Of a DNA stretch of 64,000 nt, positions 8,495 to 17,280 are shown piece after piece. Made by a program: the position numbers and the translations under genes. Below the pieces are notes generated by a model. That model ran no database searches. It was not told the DNA's origin and was given only the letters and a program-made list of their open reading frames with translations. Source of the stretch: Myxococcota bacterium (GTDB taxonomy: Bacteria > Myxococcota_A > Polyangia > Polyangiales > Houyiibacteriaceae); the NCBI GenBank assembly GCA_028284955.1, contig JANQQS010000020.1, positions 1 to 64,000 on the forward strand. Direction: 5' to 3'. Position 1 is the stretch's first letter, and each line of letters starts with the position of its first letter.

Positions 8495-9046
8495 ATGCAC
8501 AGAATCTATATTGGGTTCATTTTGGCCATGAGCCTCGTTGCCGCGTGTTCCTCAGACGCCCGCATCCACGACCGCAATACGGCTCCGCCGAACAAGGTCC
8601 GCCGCGAAGCGAAGGCGGAGAACTTCACACCGAAGCAGAGCGTTCAACGAGACACTGAATCCGACCGTGCAGCACTCAGCAATGCCACTGGGAAACGCAA
8701 TGCTACTGGGAAACGCAATGTCACTGGGAAACAGCAGGTGAAACTCGACCGAGCGCTTGAGGAAAACCCCAACCTCGCGTGCGAAATCTCGTACCAGCAA
8801 ACCGCGAACGCGATTGCCCGAAGCGCGCGCGACATCGACACCGGAGATTTCCCTCCTCTCACGCTCGCGCCCAAACCGGTCTTCATGAACGACTGCCAGC
8901 GAATGCCGCGCGAAGTACAAAAATGCCAAGTGTTCGGATACGTCACGCGCCACCTCGCAGAGTGTACGGAAGCGAGAGCGCGATACGGAGCGGAGCTCAA
9001 AGCAGCCGCGGCAAAACGAAGCGCAAAGCCTGCAAGTGCGGGGTAG
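8495..9046 (+). CDS. Small lipoprotein with internal 18-bp repeats
   Basis: A 183-residue predicted lipoprotein (signal peptide ending SLVAAC|SSD) starting 11 bp after the secreted-protein gene, with GGAGGGATCGCG before the ATG. The mature part is highly charged. Residues about 63-80 are three copies of a six-residue unit N(A/V)TGKR encoded by the tandem repeat at 8681-8734. The C-terminal half has three Cys and an FPPLTLAPKP motif. No family was recognised. Its pairing with the upstream gene suggests a shared envelope role. The 159 bp after it, up to 9205, show no gene. Confidence 0.6.
   Translation: MHRIYIGFILAMSLVAACSSDARIHDRNTAPPNKVRREAKAENFTPKQSVQRDTESDRAALSNATGKRNATGKRNVTGKQQVKLDRALEENPNLACEISYQQTANAIARSARDIDTGDFPPLTLAPKPVFMNDCQRMPREVQKCQVFGYVTRHLAECTEARARYGAELKAAAAKRSAKPASAG
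8681..8734 (+). repeat. 18-bp x3 in-frame tandem repeat
   Basis: AATGCCACTGGGAAACGC (8681-8698), AATGCTACTGGGAAACGC (8699-8716) and AATGTCACTGGGAAACAG (8717-8734) repeat in frame. The core CTGGGAAACGCAATG also occurs once at about 9728, in the leader of the convergent lipoprotein gene. Confidence 0.9.
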
Positions 9047-9205
9047 CAGCTACGGAAGCACACCGAGCTGGGCAGCCTGGAGGTCCCTCACGACGAGAGC
9101 GCGAAGCCGAAGCGCCTTCTGTCGAATGGCAGTCTGCGGATTGGATGTACGTTCTTTGGTTTGGAGAGCATCCAGTTGTTCCCGTCGCCACTTTCTTGTT
9201 GGCTT

Positions 9206-9703
9206 CTAGAAACGAAACAATGTTGCCTGTAAACCGAAATCCAACCGTACGGTGTGTCGCTTTTCGTCGATCGTCACGAAGAGCGATCCGTCTCTCTTGA
9301 GAGATACTTCGCACACGCCGACATCCTTCCCCGTGGTGAGCGGGCAAAAGACGTTTCGTGCGACTTCTGCGGCGAGGTTACCGCCATCGAGAGATGCGAC
9401 CGTCGCAATCTTGTATTTGCCTGTCTCGAGTTGGGCTGGCGTTTCCGTTGCGCCGCGAATCCAAATCGTGCGGCAATCATATACTCCTGAGGTAAGCCGG
9501 CGGTCGCCGATGATGCCCTTGGGGGCAGACTTCCATCCATCTGCGAAGTGTTGGACGAGGCTGCCCTCTGTGTGACAGGTCGCCGAGTTTGTTTGCTTGG
9601 GCTCATCAGGAAGCTTGGGCTCATCAGGAAGATAGTCGCTCTCTGCCGCGCACCCAGCGCCACAAGCAAGAGCCACGAGAACGAAGAAGAATGATTGCTG
9701 CAT
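9206..9703 (-). CDS. Small lipoprotein of unknown function
   Basis: A 165-residue predicted lipoprotein with a lipobox ACGAGC|AAE about 20 residues from the start. Directly after the lipid-anchor Cys is a perfect duplication LPDEPK-LPDEPK encoded by two 18-bp repeats. The rest is about 120 residues with four Cys and beta-like alternation; no family was recognised. The start at 9703 is supported by AAGG upstream; the frame runs open to 9898 without a signal sequence. It converges with the small lipoprotein gene at 8495. Confidence 0.6.
   Translation of the reverse strand: MQQSFFFVLVALACGAGCAAESDYLPDEPKLPDEPKQTNSATCHTEGSLVQHFADGWKSAPKGIIGDRRLTSGVYDCRTIWIRGATETPAQLETGKYKIATVASLDGGNLAAEVARNVFCPLTTGKDVGVCEVSLKRDGSLFVTIDEKRHTVRLDFGLQATLFRF
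9596..9631 (-). repeat. Perfect 18-bp x2 tandem repeat after a lipobox
   Basis: CTTGGGCTCATCAGGAAG occurs twice without mismatch (9596-9613, 9614-9631), encoding LPDEPK twice on the minus strand. Perfect identity suggests a recent duplication. Confidence 0.9.
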
Positions 9704-10121
9704 CAACCTTGCGGTCTGACAAATATCGCTGGGAAACGCAATGCGTTGGCACGATCGGTTGCATTGGCGCCGGAGCAGCGCCATGAATGGGCGGACATGG
9801 ATCGCCACATTGGGTTGCTTCCCGTCGTGGTTTGGCTCGTCGCCTGGCCCCTTCGCCCCCGTTGTAGACGACAACGCGCCTACAAAAATGGGAGACACGC
9901 TTCTCTGCAGTGGTGGTTTGCGGAGGAGCTATTTCCCCAGCGGAGGCTTTGCTGCCGCGACACAGATCAGCGCGCCCCAGGCGAGCTTTCGGTCGAGGGA
10001 GCGGCGTGTGTATATTCTCGCCCAGTGGGATCGCTTCGTTGGCGCGGGATCTTCCCTTCGGTAACGACCCGCGAGCTACCCGAACGCGCTAGCGCGTGAG
10101 TACGTCGCGCATTCGGTGCGG
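9704..10121. other. Intergenic region without a supported gene
   Basis: 418 bp between the lipoprotein start and the NADH dehydrogenase stop. Open frames of 80-134 codons cross it, but none has a recognisable protein, SD or signal peptide. It contains the perfect 14-bp palindrome ACGCGCTAGCGCGT at 10084-10097. Confidence 0.5.
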
Positions 10122-11474
10122 CTAGGTTTTCGTTGGCGCTTGAGCGGCAGTCTCGGTGCGATGAGCCCTTGGGGGCGCGCTGCGGCTTCGTTCGCGGTCG
10201 AGGGCTGGGGGGTTGCCTCCGGTGATGAGGCGCGCTCCTTTGGTGCGTACGGCGTAGTTCCAAATCCAGTTGAACATCACAAAGGCTCGATTTCGAAAGC
10301 TGATTAAAAAGGCGACGTGAATCAACGACCAAAGAAGCCACGCCAGCAGGCCGCCGATCGACTGGCGCCCGATATCGGCCACGGCTCGTGCGCGCCCGAT
10401 GGTGGCCATCGATCCCTTGTCGCGATAGCGAAATGCGCCTCGACGTGCGTTTCCGTATTTCACTTCGTGATCGATCACGTTCGCGACGAAATCGCCCATT
10501 TGCAGCGCGCCTTGGGCGACTCCGGGCACCGGGGATTTCGTGTCCGCGTCAACTTGCGCGGCCATGTCGCCGATCGCGAACACATTGGGATGGCCGGGTA
10601 CGGAGCAATCCGGGTGGACGATGACGCGTCCGGCGCGGTCGAGTTCAACGCCGAGTTTGCGTCCCAGCGACGATGCGCGAACTCCGGCCGCCCAGATCAC
10701 GTTCGCGGCAGGCAACCGCTCATCGCCCAGCTTCACCGCTTCATCGTCGATATCGGTCACCAGTGTATTCAGCCGAACTTCGACGCCCATATCGCGTAGG
10801 TCGGCTAGAGCCCGCGTTGACGCGCGCTCAGACATCGCCGGCAATAGACGAGACTGCCCTTCGACAAGAATGACGCGCGCGGTTTTCGTGTCTACGTGCC
10901 GAAAATCTGCGGGAATCGATTCCGACGCGACTTCCCGCAGCGCGCCGGCGAGCTCAACTCCGGTCGGTCCGCCACCCACGACAACGAATGTGAGCTTGGC
11001 TCGGCGTGCGTCTGGGTCGCGCACCATTTCGGCCGCTTCAAACGCCAGGAGCACTCGTCGTCGAATCTCGAGCGCGTCGTCGACCGTTTTGAGTCCGGGC
11101 GCGCGCTTCGACCACGCGTCGTTCCCGAAATACGCGTGCGTCGCGCCGGCGGAAAGTACGAGATAGTCATAGGCAAGCTCGCCGCCATCCCACACCACCC
11201 GTTGCTCGGCGAGGCGAATATCCGTCACCGTGCCAAGCAGCACGCGAACGTTCTGGTGGCGCCTGAGCACCCGCCGGATCGGTTCGGCAATATCCGCGGG
11301 AGAGAGCGCCGCGGTGGCTACTTGGTAGAGCAGCGGCTGAAAGAGATGATAGTTCCGCCGATCAATGAGCGCAGTGTGCACCGGTGACTTGGCCAAACGC
11401 TTTGCGACTCGAAGGCCACCAAAACCCCCACCGACCACGACAACTTGCTTGGGCGCGTTTGAAGACTGAAGCAT
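10122..11474 (-). CDS. ndh: Type II NADH dehydrogenase (NDH-2)
   Basis: A single-subunit, non-proton-pumping NADH:quinone oxidoreductase of 450 residues that passes electrons from NADH to the quinone pool at the inner membrane face. It has two dinucleotide-binding motifs: GGGFGG at residues 15-20 for FAD and GGGPTG at 167-172 for NADH. FAIGDMA near 297-303 is the second FAD contact, and the N-terminal block RNYHLFQPLLYQVAT is diagnostic for the NDH-2 family. The hydrophobic, Trp-rich C-terminus (about 365-405) should be the membrane anchor. The tail after residue 420 is Arg/Pro-rich. It is alone on its strand. Alternative: a related FAD-dependent disulfide reductase, but the N-terminal block argues for NDH-2. 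Confidence 0.9.
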   Translation of the reverse strand: MLQSSNAPKQVVVVGGGFGGLRVAKRLAKSPVHTALIDRRNYHLFQPLLYQVATAALSPADIAEPIRRVLRRHQNVRVLLGTVTDIRLAEQRVVWDGGELAYDYLVLSAGATHAYFGNDAWSKRAPGLKTVDDALEIRRRVLLAFEAAEMVRDPDARRAKLTFVVVGGGPTGVELAGALREVASESIPADFRHVDTKTARVILVEGQSRLLPAMSERASTRALADLRDMGVEVRLNTLVTDIDDEAVKLGDERLPAANVIWAAGVRASSLGRKLGVELDRAGRVIVHPDCSVPGHPNVFAIGDMAAQVDADTKSPVPGVAQGALQMGDFVANVIDHEVKYGNARRGAFRYRDKGSMATIGRARAVADIGRQSIGGLLAWLLWSLIHVAFLISFRNRAFVMFNWIWNYAVRTKGARLITGGNPPALDRERSRSAPPRAHRTETAAQAPTKT

Positions 11475-11571
11475 GACGGATGACCAACGGGACGAAGCCC
11501 GGCTACGACGGGTTCATGAGGCGATTTCGCAGAAACGCAAGCCTAAGTATTCGCAGGCGTGTGCGTCCGTT

Positions 11572-13593
11572 TCAGTACACCGCAGAGCCAAAACGATCCC
11601 CCTCTGTGGCTCCTGGGTTGGTGAGGCGAGCGTCTTTTGCGCCCTGGTTCTCTGGCGGTCCCAGGTATACGTCGACCCAGCCTCCCGGACGGCTGGCAAT
11701 GCTGTTTGAACCTGGGCTGCCGGAAACAATATCGTAGAAACCGTCGCCGTCGATGTCGCCGGCGTTCGACACGGATCGGCCGCGTTCTTTGCCTTCGTCT
11801 TCGGGAGCGGGGTAGCTCAGTGACGGTTCGCGAACCTCGACGCTGGGAGTTCCGAGGTACACATAAGTGACTCCGTCGGTCATTCTTCGTGGCGCTCCCG
11901 CTACGAGATCGTCGAGGCCGTCTCCATCGATGTCTCCGCGGAGAGCGACCGAGGTTCCAAGTTGGCCGGGTACTCGTTTTGGCTCTCCGACGAAAGGAAC
12001 GTAGTTCTGACCGTCGAGATTGTCGCGCGCGCCGAAATACAGGAACGCGGCGCCAGGCTGCTCGTTGCCGACCACGTAGCCGGGCGCTCCAACAACAAAG
12101 TCAGAAAAACCGTCGCCGTTGAAATCGCCGCCGCCGCTTGCTGCGCTGCCAAAGCGTGAGCTGGATGGCGCGTCGCTTGGTGTCGCGAACGTAGGCGCAT
12201 CGAGCACAACTTCGGGATTTCCTAAATATACAAACGCGCTGCCTGAAATTGCTTCGTTCCCGTCTTGGTCGGTAGCACCGATGACGATGTCGCCGTATCC
12301 ATCTCCGTTGATGTCGCCGATGCCTGCCACCGAAGCCCCCATGAAGGCCGAGTCTTGGTTGCCCGGGTTGTCGAGCGAAATCCGAGGCGTCGCGTTCAAG
12401 CCCGCGTCGGACCCGAGGAAGAGGTGGGCGCCGCCTTCCGAAATGGCGCCATTTGTTTGCATCGCGGCACCGACTACGATGTCGGAGTAGCCGTCGCCAT
12501 TGAAGTCCCCCGCGCTAGATATCGAACGACCGAACGTGCTTCGGCCCTCCACGGGGTTGAGAAGTCGCGCGTCGGGCGTCGTCGGCAGCCCAGCCGGCGA
12601 GCCGAGAAAGACAAACACCGCGCCTTCGTCTCCCTCCGCGAAATCCTGAAACGGAGCGCCGATGATCAGGTCGGAGCAGCCATCGCCGTTGACGTCGCCC
12701 GCGCTCGACACCGCAGACCCAAATACTCCCGATTGAATGCTGTCGGGGTTTGTGTAGCTGCGCAGCGGCGTGTTTCGCAGCCCTGATGTGCCGCCAAAAT
12801 AGACGAACGCATGTCCTTCGCTTGAACGCTCTACCGGTCCGGCGCCGGGTGCTCCGACCACAACATCCGAGTAGCCGTCACAGTTGTAGTCGTTCGCCAG
12901 GCGTCCCACGTCGAGGTACCGAACGCGCGACCAGGCGAAGCAGGCTTGCTCGGCGCACGCACGAACGCGCCAATAGTAGCGGCGACCGACGGGCGCGACG
13001 CGCGATGCTGGGAGGTCATCGCTAGGGACAAAGGCAACCGGTCGTTCGTTCGTGGGCGCCTCGATCCGCGCGTCGAGCTCTGCGTTGGGGAATGCGCATT
13101 CGGAAAACGACGCGATCGGACATTCGTCATCGATCTGAAGCTCGTAGTGGGTCGCTTCGGCAACCGGTTCCCAGATAAATTTTGGTCGAAGCGGCTTGTT
13201 CGCAGCTTCGGTCGCGCTGGCGTGAACGCTGCCGGTGGTGAAGCCGTTCCAAGGAAACCGAGCCACGACGCCTCCTTGGTGTTCTTGGTGGGTATCGTTC
13301 GCGCGCGGGCTCGCCGTGACGCAGGCTCCCGACCCATCGTCCTCGGTGCCGGATGCGCAAACGCACGCGTTGTCATCGGTGGCGACCCTGTCGGACGGGC
13401 ATTGCACATTCCCGCAGCCTGCGCCCAGAGCCGCGGTTCCTGCGATGAACAAGAAGATTCCCAAATACGCCCGGTGGCAACATACTCGAGAGCGATAATT
13501 CCGAAGACGATAGTTCCGAAGGTGATAGTTCCGAAGGTGATAGTTCCAAAGACGACAGTTCCGAAGGCGATGCGTTCGAAGGTTCTGCAGCAT
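11572..13593 (-). CDS. FG-GAP repeat lipoprotein (paralogue 1)
   Basis: A 673-residue surface protein. After a signal peptide with lipobox GAGC|GNV comes a short Cys-rich segment, a fibronectin-like region with IWEPVAEATHYELQ and RRYYWRVRACAEQAC, and then about seven FG-GAP blades, each with a calcium-binding loop such as DVNGDGCSDLI, DFNGDGYSDIV and DIDGDGFYDIV. The repeats should form an integrin-alpha-like beta-propeller. Binding to other cells or matrix is the usual inference. Start: GGAGAG upstream of 13593. The N-terminus before the signal core is built of 15-bp tandem repeats. A second, clearly homologous gene lies at 31567. Confidence 0.85.
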   Translation of the reverse strand: MLQNLRTHRLRNCRLWNYHLRNYHLRNYRLRNYRSRVCCHRAYLGIFLFIAGTAALGAGCGNVQCPSDRVATDDNACVCASGTEDDGSGACVTASPRANDTHQEHQGGVVARFPWNGFTTGSVHASATEAANKPLRPKFIWEPVAEATHYELQIDDECPIASFSECAFPNAELDARIEAPTNERPVAFVPSDDLPASRVAPVGRRYYWRVRACAEQACFAWSRVRYLDVGRLANDYNCDGYSDVVVGAPGAGPVERSSEGHAFVYFGGTSGLRNTPLRSYTNPDSIQSGVFGSAVSSAGDVNGDGCSDLIIGAPFQDFAEGDEGAVFVFLGSPAGLPTTPDARLLNPVEGRSTFGRSISSAGDFNGDGYSDIVVGAAMQTNGAISEGGAHLFLGSDAGLNATPRISLDNPGNQDSAFMGASVAGIGDINGDGYGDIVIGATDQDGNEAISGSAFVYLGNPEVVLDAPTFATPSDAPSSSRFGSAASGGGDFNGDGFSDFVVGAPGYVVGNEQPGAAFLYFGARDNLDGQNYVPFVGEPKRVPGQLGTSVALRGDIDGDGLDDLVAGAPRRMTDGVTYVYLGTPSVEVREPSLSYPAPEDEGKERGRSVSNAGDIDGDGFYDIVSGSPGSNSIASRPGGWVDVYLGPPENQGAKDARLTNPGATEGDRFGSAVY
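13501..13576 (-). repeat. 15-bp x5 tandem repeat in an N-terminus
   Basis: Units of the form CCGAAGGTGATAGTT run from 13501 to about 13576; those at 13516-13530 and 13531-13545 are identical and the others differ by 2-4 bases. A degenerate sixth copy lies at 13488-13500. On the coding strand each unit adds five residues (NYHLR or NYRLR) just upstream of the signal-peptide core. Confidence 0.9.
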
Positions 13594-13742
13594 GATCTCT
13601 CCGTTCGAACTGAGGCGCCAGCCGAGCTGCAGCCTCGCCGAGTGGTTCCAGCGAACTGTCATGCTTTTCGGTCTGTTGCGCGGAGAGTTGCGTACTTTTT
13701 TGCAGCTCCCGGCTTTTGCCAGTGCGTTCGTTCGAGAGATGC

Positions 13743-14738
13743 TCAGAGCGCTCGTTCGAGAGGAACGCCGTGGCCGTCGAAGTCGTCAGTCAAGATTTCA
13801 AATGCCGCGCGGTGCGAGGAATGCAAAGTTTCGCTGCGCCAACCCGATGCCTGCGTTCGGATGGTCAGCGCGCATTCGGCGATCTTGGAATTGAGGCAGC
13901 ATTTGAGGCCACCTTTGGGGTTTCGATAGGGCAGCGCCACGAACGCATCTCGCGGCGCAGAAATTCGGCCTGCGATGTGCGCTTGAGAATCTTTTGCTTC
14001 GAAGGTCCATTCGAAATAGTCGAACCGCCCGCGCGATTTCGCCGACTGCAGAAGGCCGCGGATCGCGTATTCGGTTCCTCCGTGTCGCAACACGAGCGGC
14101 GTGAACATCGGCGTCCATACCGGGCCGATACGCAGCCGTGCCGAGCTGACTTCGAGAAACGTATCTGGAGACTCTTCAAACCCTGCCACTTGGCCCCAGG
14201 CATAGTGGTCGGTGTGTTTTCGTCCCCAGTTGTGATTTTGGCTGCCGACCCATCCTTCAATGGGAACTTCGTCGCCAAACATCCGCAGCGTCCCGTCGAA
14301 TACGCTGAGCGGGTGGCCGACCAGTGCTTTAGCGGCGGGAAACTTCTTTTCGTAGAGCTCCGGCGCGAGCAGAAAGAGCGGCTCTTCGCGTGAACGAAAC
14401 GTCAAATCCCACGCGACTTGTTGCTCGATCGACCCTTGAAGCTGCCCCGGCCCCAGATGGCTCTCGGCAACGCGCACGGAAAAGCGGTCGCGTGCGAACT
14501 CAAAATCGCGGTCTGGATAGGCCCGGAACGCACACCGATGCTGGCGTTTCTCTCCATCGAAATAAACGCACCAGAGCTCGCCTTCCGCGTTCGACGAATC
14601 GCGCGGACGAAACAAGGTATAGCGAATCCAAAACGCAAGCGGCCGCTGCGGATGATTGGCGCGCTGAAAGAAGCTCTCGTAATGCCCGTCGCGCTGCTTC
14701 GGGCGATAGCGGGCAAGGTTTTCGCAGCCGTGTTCCAT
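13743..14738 (-). CDS. AttH/CrtC-like lipocalin-fold protein
   Basis: A 331-residue protein without an obvious signal peptide. The sequence RYTLFRP, the E-x-W-C-V-YFDGEKR strand, GWVGSQNHNWGRKHTDHYAWGQVAGFEE and FEWTFEAKDSQAHIAGR are typical of the two-lipocalin fold seen in AttH, hydroxyneurosporene synthase (CrtC) and related proteins. Some relatives act on isoprenoid or lipid substrates; no carotenoid genes are nearby, so the substrate is unknown. The start has no strong SD and an alternative upstream GTG or TTG is possible. It lies upstream of the FG-GAP gene on the same strand, with a 149-bp gap. Confidence 0.6.
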   Translation of the reverse strand: MEHGCENLARYRPKQRDGHYESFFQRANHPQRPLAFWIRYTLFRPRDSSNAEGELWCVYFDGEKRQHRCAFRAYPDRDFEFARDRFSVRVAESHLGPGQLQGSIEQQVAWDLTFRSREEPLFLLAPELYEKKFPAAKALVGHPLSVFDGTLRMFGDEVPIEGWVGSQNHNWGRKHTDHYAWGQVAGFEESPDTFLEVSSARLRIGPVWTPMFTPLVLRHGGTEYAIRGLLQSAKSRGRFDYFEWTFEAKDSQAHIAGRISAPRDAFVALPYRNPKGGLKCCLNSKIAECALTIRTQASGWRSETLHSSHRAAFEILTDDFDGHGVPLERAL

Positions 14739-14839
14739 GCGCAGAGCGTAGCCGGCCTTTCCATGAATGCGACGTGCGACATCCTGAGCGAACTATGCGC
14801 GCCGGCAAGCAGCTGTGGGGTCGACGGCGGTTTATTGCT

Positions 14840-15562
14840 TCATCGATTGAGCGTACCGGTGGCTCTATAGGGTTCTTTGTATCCTTCGCCCGATCGCGTC
14901 TCTTCTACGGATAGGGTGGGCGGATTTGGCGACACGGACACGGTGAAGTGTCTCTTGTAGCTGCCAGTGTTTATGGTTGCGCACAAGTGATCGCTGCTTT
15001 GTGCGCACCGTTCTAGTGATGCCGAACGATTCTCGCTTTCGGTATCGCCCAGAACGGTCAGTTGGCCTTTCGCGATACGGACGGCAAGTGAATAGTTGCC
15101 TCCTTCTGCGGCACCGCTGTTGATTACGAGATATCGGCTCCAGCGTCCGGAAGCGACCCTAAGTTCGTCAAAGCAACCAAAGCCGGATTTGTTGTTCCAA
15201 CACGTCAGTGCTTCCTGGCCAACTTCGGGCACCTTTCCGCATTTGTCCTTAAAGCAGTTCGTCGGGTTGTTCCACGCCAAGCATGTGTCAAGCGTCTGGC
15301 AGACGCCTCCGCTGCAGTTATTCGCGACGTTTTCCCCCTGCACGCATTCGCTCCCATGGCCCCAGCTCAAACATTCGATGAGCGGGTCACAGTTTAGCTT
15401 CGGGGTGGTCGATTGCTTTTGGCTGCTGTCTAGCTCGCTGGGCGGAGGAGTGTCTGCGGCCGCCAAGCAGCCGGCCATCATGTAGGAGGATAGGGCGACC
15501 ACCGCGATAAGCGGCGCGTCAGAAACTACCGAGCGGATGTGGGCGGTTCGACGTATGTACAT
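14840..15562 (-). CDS. Cysteine-containing lipoprotein of unknown function
   Basis: A 240-residue predicted lipoprotein with lipobox SYMMAGC|LAA at about residue 30. The first mature half has about twelve Cys in short spacings (CDPLIECLSWGHGSEC, CQTLDTCLAWNNPTNC), suggesting a disulfide-rich module. The second half is beta-like with YLVINSGAAEGGNYSLAVRI. No family was recognised. The start at 15562 gives a normal-length signal peptide; the SD there is weak and the frame stays open to 15694. The 294 bp upstream to the next stop codon carry no convincing gene. Confidence 0.6.
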   Translation of the reverse strand: MYIRRTAHIRSVVSDAPLIAVVALSSYMMAGCLAAADTPPPSELDSSQKQSTTPKLNCDPLIECLSWGHGSECVQGENVANNCSGGVCQTLDTCLAWNNPTNCFKDKCGKVPEVGQEALTCWNNKSGFGCFDELRVASGRWSRYLVINSGAAEGGNYSLAVRIAKGQLTVLGDTESENRSASLERCAQSSDHLCATINTGSYKRHFTVSVSPNPPTLSVEETRSGEGYKEPYRATGTLNR

Positions 15563-15856
15563 GGCTAGAGCGCGAGCAATAATCGGACCAGTGGCATGGG
15601 GCTCGCGATCGCTGAGGTTTTTTCGAGATTGGGAGCTTACGCTGCGGCCTGGGTAAGCTGCAGTTTCCCTGGTGGGGCGTACGGAACCGGCCAAAGCGTA
15701 CCGGCCGGCGCCTGCGATTCGTGAGCGATTCCCGCGAGCTCTTGTTGCTGGGTGACCGCCGCGCTGTCGCAGAGGCTTATGACGACACCGATCGATACCG
15801 AAGCGTCGCGACGCATGCGGCCGGCGAATGCTCGGCGCAGCCCTGGTCGAACCACG

Positions 15857-16870
15857 TCAGGGGGTCGCGGGGGTGCCGATTCGAATGTCTTTTGAGCCGG
15901 CGGCATTGCTGTACGTGGAAATTCTTCCTAAGTAGATCAACGTCGCGGTCCCCGACTTGTCCACTGCGAGTTCGATGCCGTCTTTCGACACCAACCTGAC
16001 GTCGAGAAACCGTAGCGATTTCTTTTCTTTCCCAAGCAGTTCTGCTCCGGGGTCGGGCGCACGGTGGCGGTCGGTTTCTGGGGTCTTCTTTATTTTGTCG
16101 AGAGCCTTGAATGCGGCGTCTACGGCGACCGCGTTGGGCAGGTCGCTGGGAGCAAATGCGCGCGCATACTCCGTGCTCAGCTCGTTGTATTCTGTGGTGT
16201 CCGTACTGCTGCTATCCGATGCACGGGGCGCGAGGGCGAGCGATGCCTGGTGCATCGACAGTTTGTTGATCTCGATGTTCACCCTTGCGTAGCCTTTGAG
16301 AGTTGTCGTTTGCGTGTTGTCGGGCGAGACCGAAATCGGAACGACGACTCGATATTCCCAAGCACAATCGTCTGGATGGAGAGGCTCTTTGACGCCCTTC
16401 CTGGCAGGGTCGCACCAAATAGCGGCAATTTTTCCTGCACCGCTCACTTTCGGTAGAACAAACGAAGAAGAATTATTCGGCGTCGTCTGGGGAACAGAGG
16501 CCCTACCGTCGGCCTCCAGATAATCAGACGCGAGTCGCACCGCCGCGGTTAGATGCTGTTGCGATGCAGGGTCCCACCCCTTGCCCTTTTTGGCGTGAGC
16601 CTTGAGCTCGTTTCGGGTAAGGCCTTCGTGCAAGTGGCCTCGCCCGAGTTTCAGGCCGAAGGCTCGCCGAATCGCGTCTTTTCGTTCTTCTACGGAGGCT
16701 AGTTTTTCCTCGGTGACTTGCTCTGTTGCGTCCGACGTAGCGACGCATCCAGCGGTCAACGAGAGCGAAACGAGCGCGCTCCATATCGCGCGTGTGTAGC
16801 GGCGGGTGAGCGAATGATGAGGCGCACCACTGTGGTGACCTCCGGCTTTCTGAATGTTGACGTGGCGCAT
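15857..16870 (-). CDS. Lipoprotein of unknown function
   Basis: A 337-residue predicted lipoprotein with lipobox SLTAGC|VAT near residue 45 after a long His/Arg-rich n-region. The mature part is soluble and of mixed charge, with only two Cys (around residue 160), and has an EERKDAIRRAFGLKLGRG segment suggesting a helix; no family was recognised. The start at 16870 has AGG six bases upstream. The same frame is open to 17053, where the 18-bp repeats would be translated as RRSPT units; this is judged leader rather than protein because the signal peptide then lies far too deep. Confidence 0.6.
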   Translation of the reverse strand: MRHVNIQKAGGHHSGAPHHSLTRRYTRAIWSALVSLSLTAGCVATSDATEQVTEEKLASVEERKDAIRRAFGLKLGRGHLHEGLTRNELKAHAKKGKGWDPASQQHLTAAVRLASDYLEADGRASVPQTTPNNSSSFVLPKVSGAGKIAAIWCDPARKGVKEPLHPDDCAWEYRVVVPISVSPDNTQTTTLKGYARVNIEINKLSMHQASLALAPRASDSSSTDTTEYNELSTEYARAFAPSDLPNAVAVDAAFKALDKIKKTPETDRHRAPDPGAELLGKEKKSLRFLDVRLVSKDGIELAVDKSGTATLIYLGRISTYSNAAGSKDIRIGTPATP

Positions 16871-17280
16871 CGTACCTGACGAAAGCAGGTTTCGTGCCAG
16901 CGGGGCTCTGCGATGCGCGTTCAGATGCGTTGTTGTCCGATCATACGTTGCGGCGTTTGATCGGTGTCGCCTGGTTGGTGAACGTCGCTTGGTTGGTGAA
17001 CGTCGCGATGTTGGTGAACCGTGCGGTCGATGACAATCGACGGTATCGGTCACGCAAACGGTATCGATGCATTGTTTTGCTTCTATTGTTTGAAAAGCAA
17101 GGCGTGCGAATTGCCACTACTCTAAGTGTGGCTTCTCAAGAGAATCGATCACACTTTTGAGATCTTTTTCTAAATTAAAAAATCCCTTATTTAAAGACGT
17201 TTGCGGCGTGCGAAACGGGTCAACTTTTTGTTATGTTGCGCGCACCGGGGAGATGATGTCGTGGGCAAAGGGAGTAGCCC
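16871..17280. other. Divergent intergenic region with repeats and an AT-rich block
   Basis: 410 bp between the lipoprotein start (minus) and the glycosidase start (plus). The left part holds the 18-bp triplicate at 16967-17020. The segment from about 17080 to 17230 is unusually AT-rich for this window (several A/T runs, including TCTAAATTAAAAAATCCC) and is the likely site of divergent promoters. No gene is seen. Confidence 0.6.
16967..17020 (-). repeat. 18-bp x3 tandem repeat upstream of a lipoprotein gene
   Basis: GTCGCCTGGTTGGTGAAC (16967-16984), GTCGCTTGGTTGGTGAAC (16985-17002) and GTCGCGATGTTGGTGAAC (17003-17020) lie 97-150 bp upstream of the preferred start at 16870. Fourteen bases of the unit, CGCCTGGTTGGTGA, recur once upstream of the lipoprotein gene at 5593, at nearly the same distance. 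Confidence 0.9.

Noticed and set aside
9741-10064. 107-codon plus-strand frame downstream of NDH-2
   Set aside because: No SD, no signal peptide and no family-like sequence; judged chance.
15637-15906. 89-codon minus-strand frame between two lipoprotein genes
   Set aside because: It overlaps the upstream lipoprotein gene by 50 bp, has no SD or recognisable domain, and its composition is not distinctive.
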